Assembly: GCA_032433595.1 (NCBI GenBank) | Contig: JASWJB010000042.1 | Span: 124,001-188,000, forward strand | DNA: 64,000 bases | Origin: Conoideocrella luteorostrata | Lineage: Eukaryota; Ascomycota; Sordariomycetes; Hypocreales; Clavicipitaceae | Reading direction: 5' to 3' | Shown here: in pieces, positions 33,236 through 44,100 of the stretch | Numbering within the stretch: position 1 is the stretch's first letter | Layout of the letters: every line of letters starts with the position of its first letter | Notes under the pieces: model-generated | Databases searched by the model: none | The model's input: the letters and a program-made list of their open reading frames with translations, nothing else | What the model was told of the DNA's origin: nothing | Translations under genes and position numbers: made by a program

Positions 33236-33567
33236 GTGAGCATCTTACACGGCAAAACTTCACTGCCTTGTTGCCATATTAGGGTTCCTTATCACCACAT
33301 CCTCGCAATGCAATACGTCATGAATTTCATTGGCCAATAGCCAAATGAATTAATAAAATGATCCAATTAGAGAGGCAGTAAAATGGTCTCCACTTTGCAG
33401 CAGCCCATCAAAGATGCAAAGCGGGAAGCTACACTTCTCCCCGCTTACCCCCTCGCAAATGTCAGGCCAAGCGGTGCTTTCTCTGATGAGACACAGCTCT
33501 TATTAGTCTACTCGACTTGTGCTTGTCGAGAGCCCTGCGATAGGAGACACGCGAAACGACGCACACC

Positions 33568-35154
33568 ATGGATAGCCATATGCCTGCCGAACGGCCAGAT
33601 ATCAGCGTAGTGGGAGGTTGCCTCTCCGGTTGCTATGCTGCATAGCGGCTGCGGAAAAAGGCGCATCCGTCACTGTCCTTGATCTTGCGTTCGCAGGAGG
33701 CGCATCGGCCATTTCAGGAGGCGTTGTGTACGCGGGCGGCGGTACGAAATATTAAATTGAGGCCTGGTTTAAGGACACTCCCGATAACATGTTTCGCTGC
33801 CTGCAGCACGAGGTTGGTGACGCCGTCGATGAAGCCACACTTCGGACATTTTACGACCAGAGCGTCGCGAACCTGGAATGGCTGGAGTTCCATGGCGCAA
33901 AGTTCCCCAGTTCTATGGCTCTGTATAGGACTTACTACCCCGTGGATGACTACTATCTGCATTACTCAGGCAATGAAAATGCTCAGTGGCTGGCCACTCT
34001 GGCATGGCCGGCACCTCGTGGCCATCAACCGGTGGGCCGAGGGTTGTCCGGCATGGAAATGACAGGCGGAAGCCTTTGGCAAAGTATCTTTGACTCAGCA
34101 CAGCGATTGGGCGTCAGGTTCGTACCAGCCAGCCGGGTTCACGAGCTTCTCATCGACGACAAGGGCGGGAATAAAAGGCGCCGGATTTCGCACTCTTGGC
34201 CCCAGGGGCAGGGGCTGGATGGGCCGCAGCGTCTTACAGGTGGCTAACGCAGAAGGCCAAGAAATACCAAACGACACTGCGATCGTTGTCCGGAGCCTTA
34301 GGTTTTCTGGCTGACATATTGTGGGAGAAGACCGCGCAAGTGAAGACTTTGGAGGCGCGCCCTGTTGTCTTGGCCGCCCGCGGGTTTGTCAGTAAGTGCA
34401 TCGCGCGCTTGGTGGATGGGGCGCAGACCTTCTGCAAACGCAGCACTGACACTCATATTTGTCTCAGAGGACAGGGAGATGGTGCGCAAATCCATTCCAT
34501 GGGCCGTGAGAACGGCGCCGATGGGAACAGCAGGCGATGACGGAACAGGTGTCAGGCTTGGACAGTCGGTCAGGGGCAGCATCTCGCACATGGAGCGAAT
34601 GGCTGCCTGGAGGTTCATCTTACCCCCAGAAGCGTTGGGCGAAGGCATCGTTGTGTCTCCCCTTGGGGAACGAATCACGGCTGAGGATCCTGGAGCAGAC
34701 ACAGGGACTATGGAGGGTTTTAGTGAATTACATCAAAATTTGGCATCACTAAAGATCAGAGTCAATCGAAGGTCTTGCTCGCAAGATTTCAGTGGACCAA
34801 AGCAATTCGAAGCGAACCATCGATGCACACAACAGCGCCATCATCGACGGAAGGCCGGATTCTGTGGGAAAGGTGGAATACCGATCCGTCATCGCTACGC
34901 CTCCATTCTACGGAATCGACATATCCATACAGTCGAGCGGCATGATGGCGGTGCCGGCTCTTACGCTGGGCGGCCTGGAAGTCGATGGCGCGACTAGCAT
35001 GGTCTTGAACGAGGCAGGCAACGCCATCTCAGGGCTCTACGCTACCGGGCGAAATGCGGTCGGGATTTGCTCGCGCAATTACGTTTCTGGACTCTCTCTG
35101 GCTGACTGCGTGTTTTCAGGCAGGAGGACAGGTGAGCATGCCGCTCAAAGTTGA
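33568..35154 (+). pseudogene. Broken 3-ketosteroid delta1-dehydrogenase-like flavoprotein
   Basis: The family is clear: an FAD fold start (DISVVGGCLSGCYAA), GASVTVLDLAFAGGASAISG in a shifted frame, then FKDTPDNMFRCLQHEVGD. Later come GVRLGQS and FILPPEALGEGIVVSPLGER, and the closing FAD segment GLYATGRNAVGICSRNYVSG with SLADCVFSGRRTG. This is the order of 3-ketosteroid delta1-dehydrogenases, which desaturate ring A of steroids (HelE in the helvolic acid pathway). The gene is damaged. A TAG (33643) ends the starting frame and the family frame resumes shifted by one base; a TAA (33753) sits where a Gln codon would fit (CAA to TAA); and the homologous pieces then lie in at least three frames (near 34165, 34320-34560 and 34700-34800). 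Introns could explain some shifts but not the first two breaks. It is downstream of the P450 block on the same strand. Confidence 0.8.
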
Positions 35155-36280
35155 AGGCGTCGAGCCATTCCATCCACAAACACGTCTTCTATTCACTCAA
35201 TGGGGCATCCGGAGAGCCATGAGGTTATGCAAAGTTCCATAAAGCATGTATCGGACTTCATATCCGCTACACCAAAGTGCAAAAAGTGTGAGCTCACTAA
35301 ATGTTCATTCAGTAAGATGTGATCAAGTCTTACATCCGACAGCATGAGCCAACTGTTGCTGCCGAAAGCCAGAACCAGCGCTTTTGATACCTTAGTGTTC
35401 ATCTATTAATTTACACACTTGTACCAGCTTCAAAGTTGACATGTTTGATTCCATCTAGGTTTCACAGTGCACAATATCAGTTACCATTTGGTATAGCACA
35501 CTGGCAGCCATCACGCGGACTGGCTGTGCAACTCATGCAACTCACTCGGCTCAGCTCCAACCTTATAATTCCTCACCCCCCAACTTTCCAGCGTCCGACC
35601 GTGACCAAACATCCTCACGATATCGCTTTTTACTTTTGTTTCCTTCTGTCTTTATATATTAGGCACTATTCAACTCCTGTGTGTCACTTGAGATTATAGG
35701 CTAAAGGGTCCATCTATACTTGTGTCTTTTACGTCCGAAAATAGTGACTCACCGTCAATTCCTTTCGGAGGATTGCAAGCTAATTTAGCAGCTACTTGCT
35801 GATATTGTCAACCAACCGATCAATGTACGAACCGAACGTAACAGAAGATGCCTAAAGCTTTTCTTGTCGCATGGGGGGCGTGAGACTAGTCGAGGTGGAC
35901 AGGTCCTCCTCCGCCTTTCATTGGTCGGCGCATCTGGCTGACTGTCTGCTTATAACCGCGTCATCGTCCGCAACAAACGGCTCTTTGGGACTCAATCCAT
36001 CATCAACACAGACACGCCAATCTGCCAGTATCGAGAACTCCTCCTGCAAAACCACCTACCCTACCGCGTAACCCAAGGAAACCCATCCGCGGCCGCACCG
36101 AGTTGCTCTGTACTCTGTACTCCGTAAGCCAAGCTCAATTAAACAAGAGGCGTCGCGCCGTTGTGAGGCGCCCACCCCCCCACACCATCCATACCTTATC
36201 TGCCCAAGCTGCCGCCGTCGTGTCTCATCCGGAAACCCAAATCGGCCACCATAGACCACCCTGCCGAACATTAAACTTCA
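35155..36280. other. Intergenic border between cluster and conserved region
   Basis: About 1.1 kb, with a CTCTGTACTCTGTACTCCG tract near 36103-36120 and no convincing gene. It contains the promoter of the MDR reductase. Confidence 0.5.
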
Positions 36281-37538
36281 ATGGCACTTTCCTCATACAT
36301 TCCAGGCTTCTTATGGGGCGGCTCGGGAGGCAAAAAGCCCAGCATCATGGCACCAGAAAAGATGAAGCAATGGACCACAGGCCTCGACGGTGTCGACAAG
36401 CTACAGCTGAGTGAGGTGGATGTGCCGGCCCCGGTGGATGGAGAGGTCCTGGTCCAGATCCATGCAGTGGGCTTGAATTCTCGAGATAATGAAGGTGAGT
36501 CGCGGTGCGACACAATAGTGTTTGGAAAACTTTACCCCTCCGTCGAACTTGATAGTCTAACAGGAACAAGTTTGCAGCGGACAGGTCGACCACAGCAGCG
36601 CAAGCATCCAACAAAAACAACGCATCGTCCCCTGCTCAGACATGTGCGGCACCGTCATAGACAGCAAATCGAAGCTCCTCAAACCCGGAACCCGCGTCAT
36701 GTCCATCTTCCTGCAGACCCATCTGGAGGGCCCAATCAAAGAAGAAGACCTGGCCAGCGGTCTCGGTCTGCCGCTTCCCGGTGTCTTGACCCAATACCGC
36801 GTCTTCCCAGCATGCTCGCTGGTCCAAGTTCCCGAGTATCTCACTGACGAGGAAGCAAGCTGTCTTCCCATCTCTGCCGTCACAGCTTGGTCGAGCCTCA
36901 ACTGGATGAGGCCCATCGGTCAGCATATCGGCACCCAAGCCGGGAATGCATTCAAGTTTGTCCTTCTTCAGGGGACAGGTGGGGTCGCCGTCGCCGGTCT
37001 ACAAACCGCCCATGCAGCGGGCTACAAAACCATAATCACATCCTCGTCAGATGATAAATTGAAACGGGCAGCGGACGAACTCAAAGCCGATCACGGCATC
37101 AACTACAAAACATACTGGGAGTGGCAAGAGCCCGTCATGAAGGCTACCGACGGTCGCGGTGTGGACATTATTTTCGAAACGGGCGGTACGCGTACTCTCC
37201 GCAAGAGCTTCGACAGTGTCGCATTCGGCGGCGTGATCAACTGCATCGGCTCTCTGTCCGGGAAGTCGGACGACCCGGGCGAGGGCAACGGCGGCGACAA
37301 GACACCACAACTACACAGGCTAAACGTCAATGTGCTGGCCCTGCGGCGAAGTGTCACGCTACGCGGCATCATCAACGGCGGGAAAGATCGTTTCGAAGAG
37401 ATGCTTGGGTTCTACAGGGAAAAGCAGATTAGACCAGTGGTGAGCAAGGTGTTTGGGTTTGACCAGGCAAAGGATGCACTTGGGTATTTAGCCGATGGTA
37501 AGAATTTGGGCAAGGTAGTTATCAAAGTTAAGGAGTAA
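36281..37538 (+). CDS. Zinc-independent MDR alcohol dehydrogenase/quinone reductase-like protein
   Basis: Two exons (36281-36494 and 36571-37538) with a 76-bp phase-1 intron (GTGAGT to ACAAG, branch TCTAAC) give 393 residues. The N-terminal GroES-like half has VGLNSRDNE, followed by CSDMCGTVID and a VMSIFL strand. The nucleotide site LLQGTGGVAVAGLQTAHAAGYKT is the Rossmann loop of the medium-chain family. The catalytic-zinc GHE signature is missing. An ETGG segment and IRPVVSKVFGFDQAKDALGYL close the protein as in quinone-reductase-like members. NADPH-dependent reduction of a carbonyl or enone is the likely activity. It follows the broken ketosteroid gene by 1.1 kb and could be the last cluster gene, but it looks more like part of the conserved region. 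Confidence 0.82.
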
Positions 37539-39196
37539 ATGAAATGAAAATGGAATCATGATTACGATGAATTGTCTCACAAGTAGAATCATCAGAACGA
37601 ATAGTCGCAAAAAAAGAAAAGTTGGTAGGGTGTGGTTGGATTGCTAATCTCCGCACCTTTACGTTTCTACGAATCCCAGACAAGTTCACCCGCAAATTCA
37701 GTAGCATCATCAGCATCAGGCATTGGGTTCTCGCATTGCTCAAAAGTCAATTCATACAACGCTGCATCACATGACTCTCCATCGCCAGGGTTTCCTAACC
37801 CGTCATCCATCGTTCATCTGGCCAGCCAAGCATGCCTTCGAAAGCAATTGGTAGGACACCACAGCTTCTCCTTTGCCCGTACCAATCTGCTCTGGCATCG
37901 TATTCCTTTCCAATAGCCCTCAGTGCGTATTCCTTTTTCGCGTCCATCTATATCCCATCCGCAAAAAAAAAAAAAAAAAAATAGAAAAAGAAATCCAGGT
38001 CCTGCCAATAGCCCAACTCAAAGTCCTCTCTACATGCGCACACCATCCACATGACAACTTGGTCCAGAGACCCAGAAGATTTGCAGCAATGCAGCCTCCA
38101 ACGCCACTCTGCGCTCAGTCAGCATGTATTCGGAGTCTTATCCATCAGACATTTCCCGGTCGCCCCGCGGCAACATGCAGGGCGGTCATTTGACCCCTAC
38201 ATTAATTAAGGACGTCTGATCGACCTGACTGAGTTCATGGAAAGCACAGGCATAAAACAAATGACCAACAAAGAGATCACAGCAAGTTCAGCATATATGT
38301 TGCTGACGCACAAACAAACTTTTTTTTCTGTCATTTTCTCCTCGTCATGCGGTCTCATTCTCTCATGGTTCTCGGCACAATAAGAACCACTCCCTTTCAT
38401 CGCATCAACGCATCGCTTGCAGTCGCTATTACGCGCGAATCGCCTCCTGCCCACAACATAGCGAGAATCGGATAGAGTCTCAATCGTGCTTGCTGTGGTC
38501 ATGATCGGGACGCCAGACAGGGTATTATGGTGGGTATAGTGCGCTCGTGCTCATCGCCGATGCAACTTCCCCCACTGCTGGCGCGTCGAGCAGCGATCGC
38601 GAGGAGAAGTTGATGCGGCTGTCTAGACGTAAGACTCGTTAAAACATCGTAATCGTCAAGAATGGTTTTAATTTTATTCGTAGATCTTGTCGGCAAAAAG
38701 TACACTGAACAAGCTTCAAGTTGCCAGTTGGAAGCAAGTCCGTCATAGTTCATAATGGTCGCCCATGCGCTGAATTATGCTGTATCCAGATCCGTAGTCC
38801 CATCCTCTCATCGGGGCGTTGACATCATCATCAATGCCGACAAGTGCAACGAGAGTTGACTTTCGCATTGCACTTGTCGACAGTCTTCATCAAAACATTG
38901 AGTTGACAATACATATGCTAAGGATTCTCCAAAACTTATAAAAGACGAATTCGCGGTGTATGTCCGAAAATAAAATAAAAAGTCAGTATTACAAATAGCG
39001 GTAACCGAGAAGCCGGATGTCGGCATTGGACTTGTCCACATCTTATCATAATTGGAGAGTTCGTGGATAAGTCGTCGATGTCTAGTGGCCGTTTTTTTAG
39101 TGATATCTGGAGGTGCCAGCCGGATTGGCTACTCGAGCTCCGTTATCTGAAGAATCTGTCGGAAAAGAGTAAGTATTATATAGCAAGACACCATTT
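37539..39196. other. Intergenic, no gene seen
   Basis: About 1.7 kb between convergent genes. It includes a run of about 19 A near 37964-37982 and 3-prime flanking sequence of both neighbours. No frame resembles a protein family. Confidence 0.55.
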
Positions 39197-41126
39197 TCAT
39201 TGGCCTCCGAACATACCACTGCCACGCTGCATGTGGCCATTAGATCGGCCTCGCCCGCCGAATCCGGTAGAAGACTCCCACTCTGGTCCTCGGGGTTGTC
39301 TCTCAGGGATGCCATGTTTATTATTGATGGGCCCAGGTCGCTGACTGCCAATCGCCCCAGGCGCATTCCTAGTCTGCGACTGTAAAGGATTCGAGTCGTA
39401 AGGGCTGAGGCTAAGTCCGCTCAAGCCGGTAATAAGACCGTCAGCTTTGGTTCCTGGAGTGCCAGGGTTACCGGAGTGACCAGGCTGACCGACGCTGCCG
39501 ATATAGTCACCGAATCGAGCAGTAGAGCCCGGTGCCATGTTGTTTATGCCAGAGCCAGGTCCAAGATAGCTGGATGACGCTTGGGAGGGACTGGGCGTGA
39601 AAGACCTCAGGTCGGCAAAGCTCTTTGCTGCTCGCAGATTGTTAGGCACGCCACTCCCATCGGGACTGCCGGGAAGTTCGAGCGTTGGACCTTGGCGGCC
39701 CATGACATGAGAGTAGTTGCTGCCGGCTACCCGAGATTCGCGGTCTGTAGCAAAGTCAAAAGTTGCCGCTCGGCTCAACCCACGCTTGTGTACATCCAGG
39801 CTGCTGGCAGGTACATTCTGAACATTGGCAGTGGGTGAAGGCTGCTGTCGCTTCAGCACTGTCAGCTGACGAGAATCGGCCTCTCCAATAGACTGGTGTT
39901 CAAGTCCCATGTGATGAGCTAGAATATGAATCGATCGGCGATGCTCAGGGCTGATTCCGGGAGGAAAAACTAGGATTTCGCGACTATCATCGCGCTTGAA
40001 CATAACTAGCTCAGTGTAAAATTCAAGGGCCTGAGGGTCGTTCAAGTCAACATCTCCTGCTAAGGGGGTCAGTTAAATCAAAAACAGCGACAACAAATGT
40101 TGATCTCCGAGGAATCCTACCTAAGTGAGTGGACGGGACTCGCTGCTGGGACTGCGACATGCCGCCAAGGGATTGGATAGAGCTCTGTTGGTGGAGCATG
40201 GGAGCACGGTGTTGCTCCTCAAGCTGGCCACGTCTCTCTCTCTTTTCGCGTTCGATTCGCTCTCGTTCGGCTTCGGGCAACATCTTCTTATATTCCACCC
40301 GCAGCTTTCGACCATGTACATCCATACCATTCATGGCTTCAATCACCACTCTCGTATCTTCGGCCGATTGAAAGTTGGCAAAGGCAAGACCGCGGAAAAC
40401 ACCATTGTCGAAGTGGTAATTGAAGGCGTAAGGCTGAGGAAGATTGAGGTCTAGCATTATAGACGCCAGGGTCTCCTTGCGAACAGCAAACGGGATGTTT
40501 TTGATAACTATTGCCGTAGGTATAAGCTGCTCACCATCCGAGGCAGTTGATCGGAGATCCGGCGAGGTATGGGACTGGCCATGGTCAACGCGAAGGCCAC
40601 CGTTAGACATCTGCCCGCTTAGTCCAGGGAAAGGCGGGAGACCGCCATGGCCCATGCCCATTCCACTCTGGTCGGTCCAATTCTAATTACATCACAGTTA
40701 GCTCTCCGCCAATCGATGAGAACCGGCCACAAGGAAAAGCAAATCCGTATCACGTACTTGAGGCAAGGCAGCACGCCGATTTACACTTCGTTGACGTCCC
40801 GGTCCATTGACGGCACCGTTGACAGTGGCGACGCCGGCTGAGTTGTAGTTCCAAGACTGTCCATTATCCAACATGTAGCCACTCTGTAGGCCGCCTGGGC
40901 CACCAATACCATTATCCATAGCTCTGGGGTTGTATCCACCACTTATTCGATCCGAAGGATAGAGAGCAGACGAGCCCAGGTGGACATCAAACGGCCTCTG
41001 AGACTGGCGAGGCAGAGTCAGGCCAGATGCAAAACCACCTCCATAGTTTTGTCTTGACGATGTCGGCGACCGGCTCGCAGGGGTCGTGTAGTCGAGGTAC
41101 CCCATATCATGGGGTTGTTGGCTCAT
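39197..41126 (-). CDS. RRM and R3H domain RNA-binding protein (Pin4/Cip2-like)
   Basis: Three exons (41126-40758, 40682-40121, 40056-39197) with introns of 75 and 64 bp give 596 residues. The Gly/Ser/Asn-rich N-terminus precedes an RRM near residues 170-255, with TAIVIKNIPFAVRKETL as RNP2 and GLAFANFQSAED as RNP1. After a charged helix (EAERERIEREKRERR) comes an R3H domain with the RRSIHILAHHMGLEH core. The C-terminus is Ser/Gly/Pro-rich and ends GSGMFGGQ. RRM plus R3H in this order is the layout of yeast Pin4/Mdt1 and fission yeast Cip1/Cip2, cytoplasmic regulators of stress and cell-cycle mRNAs. The upstream DNA (41127 to about 42300) is pyrimidine-rich on the coding strand, as expected for a long 5-prime leader. 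Confidence 0.88.
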
Positions 41127-44100
41127 TGTCGGAATAACGAGCGCCCTGGGCGGTGGGCGACAAACTGTTTCTGCACAGCAAACTGGTCCGATCAGGTTCT
41201 GAATGTTTTGATATGTGACCAGAACCAGACAGGTCGAGCCGACGGAGAATAAAGATCGTTGAGTCGAGCACAGGCTTTCTCCTACAAAGTGTCCTTCACG
41301 AAGATTACCAAGAAAAAAGTTCGGCAGACGTTGCGCGGAAACAATGGCACCATCAACCCAATCGTTCGCAGCTGGTTGTTAGGCAAGCAAGGAAAAAAAA
41401 TTAAGAAAGTCGGTCGTAACGGCGTAGAAATGCGTAAGCGAGCAGCTCCTCAGAATAAGAAGAAAAATGTCTCAATCCTTCGATCCAAACGAGCACAAAA
41501 CGCGGTCGGCGGCAGAGTCAGGGTCATCAGCTGCTGTGGTGGTGGTTGAGGCACAAAATCCACGCTTCCGATGTAGCGGTGGAGTATAGGGCCTATTCGG
41601 AGGCTGTGGGCGGCTACCTAGCAAACACCTTTGGCCAGAAAAGGGCCGCTTGCTTTCAGCCGGTCGCGACGACAAGATTGAAGCAGACTGGGATGGCGAA
41701 AACCCCCGTGGCAAAGCTGACAGCAGGTTTGGAGGACAAGGAACCAAGACTGGAGGTCAACCAGAGTCGAGGTGTTGAGGTGGCGTCTGGTAGCAATGTG
41801 GTGTGCCCTCGGTGTCCCGGAGAGGCTGCCAATAACCGTCGACGTTTGGCGCAGGGGAGACAGTGGCAGTGGGTGGCACGGCAGCCGGTCACGACTCGCG
41901 CTCCTACGTCGTCTCGTCGTCTCGTCGTCTCGATTCGTCGACTGCAGCGGCACGCGAAACAGGTAACGGCACGGTGGAAAAGAAATGATTGTGCGTAGGA
42001 GGGGATAGTGAAAAGAAAAGGGGAGAAGGGGGACCAGCTGCGATGTTCCAGGAGAGGGTTTGAGGAGAGCAACAAAAAAAAATTGAGACTGTCGTGTACT
42101 AGTAGGTCGATGAGGAAGAACCGACCGGGATGGGGGGGCTGTCCAGCCAGCCGGCCAGCCAGCCCTGCCTGCCATGGGTTCAATATCGCCTAGGTCTGGT
42201 CCGGTTAACTGGTGCCACCAGACGATAATAGACCTTGACTTTGACACTGCACTGGGCGGACAGTCAACAGCGTGCAATAGTGGGCACTGGACACTGACCA
42301 AGCAGGTACGGAGTGAATACGGAGTCCCTAGTAGATATTACTTTAGTCGCTCCGTACTCACTTTAGTTAGGCACGAACAAGGGCCCACTCCAGGATTTCC
42401 TTTCCCTCTGGCTGTCCAGGGCCGCGGATCAAGCTCAAATTCATCAACCTCGCGTTGGAACTGTGGATGAACATCAATCTCAGCCTGCCAACTGACTGGT
42501 GGACTAACCAGAGAACAGATTGCCTAGCCAACAAACCAGATTGCCAGACCTCTCCCTGCCGCCTCCTCCCGTCCTCCCTAGCTGTCCCCTGTCTCTCCCA
42601 GCGAGACTTCTCTGTAGATGACTGGCGCAGAGCCAGTACAGTGCGCAGATGCCCACCAAGTTTTCTACCTGTGGGACGATTGTGGTAGCAGAGCTTGCGG
42701 CCAATGAGGGCTGCCATGTACCTTGCCACCGAAGCAGTCGTGCAGAGATACATGCAGCTGACCTGTGAGCGAGGGGGCTAGTGGGAGCCTTTATGGGGTC
42801 ATTGGCGGGTCATATTAGGAGCTTATGAAGTTTAGAGGGGTTCAGTTGGCCTTGCACAGCTGACCTGGGTGGCTTCGGCAGGGGCACGCTGGGGTAAACA
42901 AAGACTCCGGCACGGTGCGAATAGTTACTCTCTTTGTCCGGCCGTGGATGAGCCGTCAGACCGAATCCGCCCGCCAACCTGCTTCCATCATGAATCACTT
43001 GACAGGACAGAACAGAAGAAGGCCGCAATCGAGCCCGACCTCCTAGTGCCAGATCTGCGAGCATGCTCCAGTCATCAGAGATGCATAAACTCGAGGTCCG
43101 TGACACACCTGCATCCCACGCCGCCGCGGTCTGCCGATGATGCACGTGGGGGGGACCATTTATGTACGGTATAGGCGCGGGTTGCAACTCCAGCTTGCAG
43201 TCGTCGACGGGAGACGAATTCTCCCAAGCCGCCTGAAGCCATAAACCACTATTCGCAGCACGAAGTACGGAGTACACACTCTTTCAACATTTCAGGCGGG
43301 CTCTGCCGCCGCCCAGTGCTTCGGCTCGGTGCGCGCTAGTCGTATTAGGGTATAGCCTGTCATTTCGATGAAGTCAACATTGCGCTTGATTTCAGGAGCC
43401 AAACACTTACCCAACACAAAGCCAGCGCTGAACCGGCAGTATTGGACTTTTGATCTCAGGTCTCTGGCCGTCAAATAAGCATATCTTTTATGGGCTGATT
43501 TGTACGTTCAGAGGCCACCCGACTCTGCACCTGGTGGCGTCAGGATCATATCTCCTGGAAGAACTTCCATGCCGCAACAAAACCTCGGAATGCATGCGCT
43601 TGGCGGTAATACATTGTCTCGGTGAATAGTACGCCACTGCAGCCACTAATTCTCTCACAAGCTCGCTGTTCCTGACCGCAGCCTGTGTGCGCATAGGGAT
43701 TGGATTAGTCTCAAAGACCCCAGGACGGATTATGTTTGTTCGCAAGCCAGTTCAATCCGCTCGATACGGAGAACAGTACTCCGTACTCCGTATTCTTATT
43801 TCGTACGGAGCAGACGGTAGGTAGTATCTCTCACAGAATCTCAGGACTCCTCTCATCTCTTTCTTCCAGATTCTTTCTAGCGTTGCGCAACTGCAGTTGT
43901 GCATGAAACCGTCATCCCTTGTACCCAAGGGTTCGAAAGCTCCGCGCCGACGTATGGCATAGCTACCATTTGGCATCATCAAACTCGTCCCCCTCACATA
44001 TTCCAGAAACAGTCTCAGTCGAGAGCTCGGGGCCGAGCATGTACTCCGTAAGAGAGTCGAGACTTACGAAAATGGCCGCCGCAGCATCGCATCTCCAGGC

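Larger units (their letters stand above)
31358..33567. other. Repeat-bearing interval without a gene
   Basis: About 2.2 kb, AT-rich. It holds copy 2 of the 56-bp dispersed repeat (32021-32076), a D-arm-like hairpin near 32822-32837 and a degenerate GCTGCTRAY tract at 33041-33235. No frame is a convincing gene. Confidence 0.55.

Noticed and set aside
34298..34702. 134-codon minus-strand frame
   Set aside because: It lies antisense to the recognisable ketosteroid dehydrogenase segment GVRLGQS...SPLGER and is a shadow.
18842..35154. Full helvolic acid gene cluster
   Set aside because: No oxidosqualene cyclase or acyltransferase gene exists in the window, so only a likeness of tailoring genes is claimed.
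41259..41549. 96-codon Lys/Arg-rich plus-strand frame resembling a ribosomal protein
   Set aside because: Composition only; it lies over the promoter of the minus-strand gene and no ribosomal motif is present.
41618..42301. 227-codon minus-strand frame upstream of the RRM/R3H gene
   Set aside because: Low-complexity Pro/Ser/Arg composition typical of a pyrimidine-rich leader; no domain and no splice into the gene.
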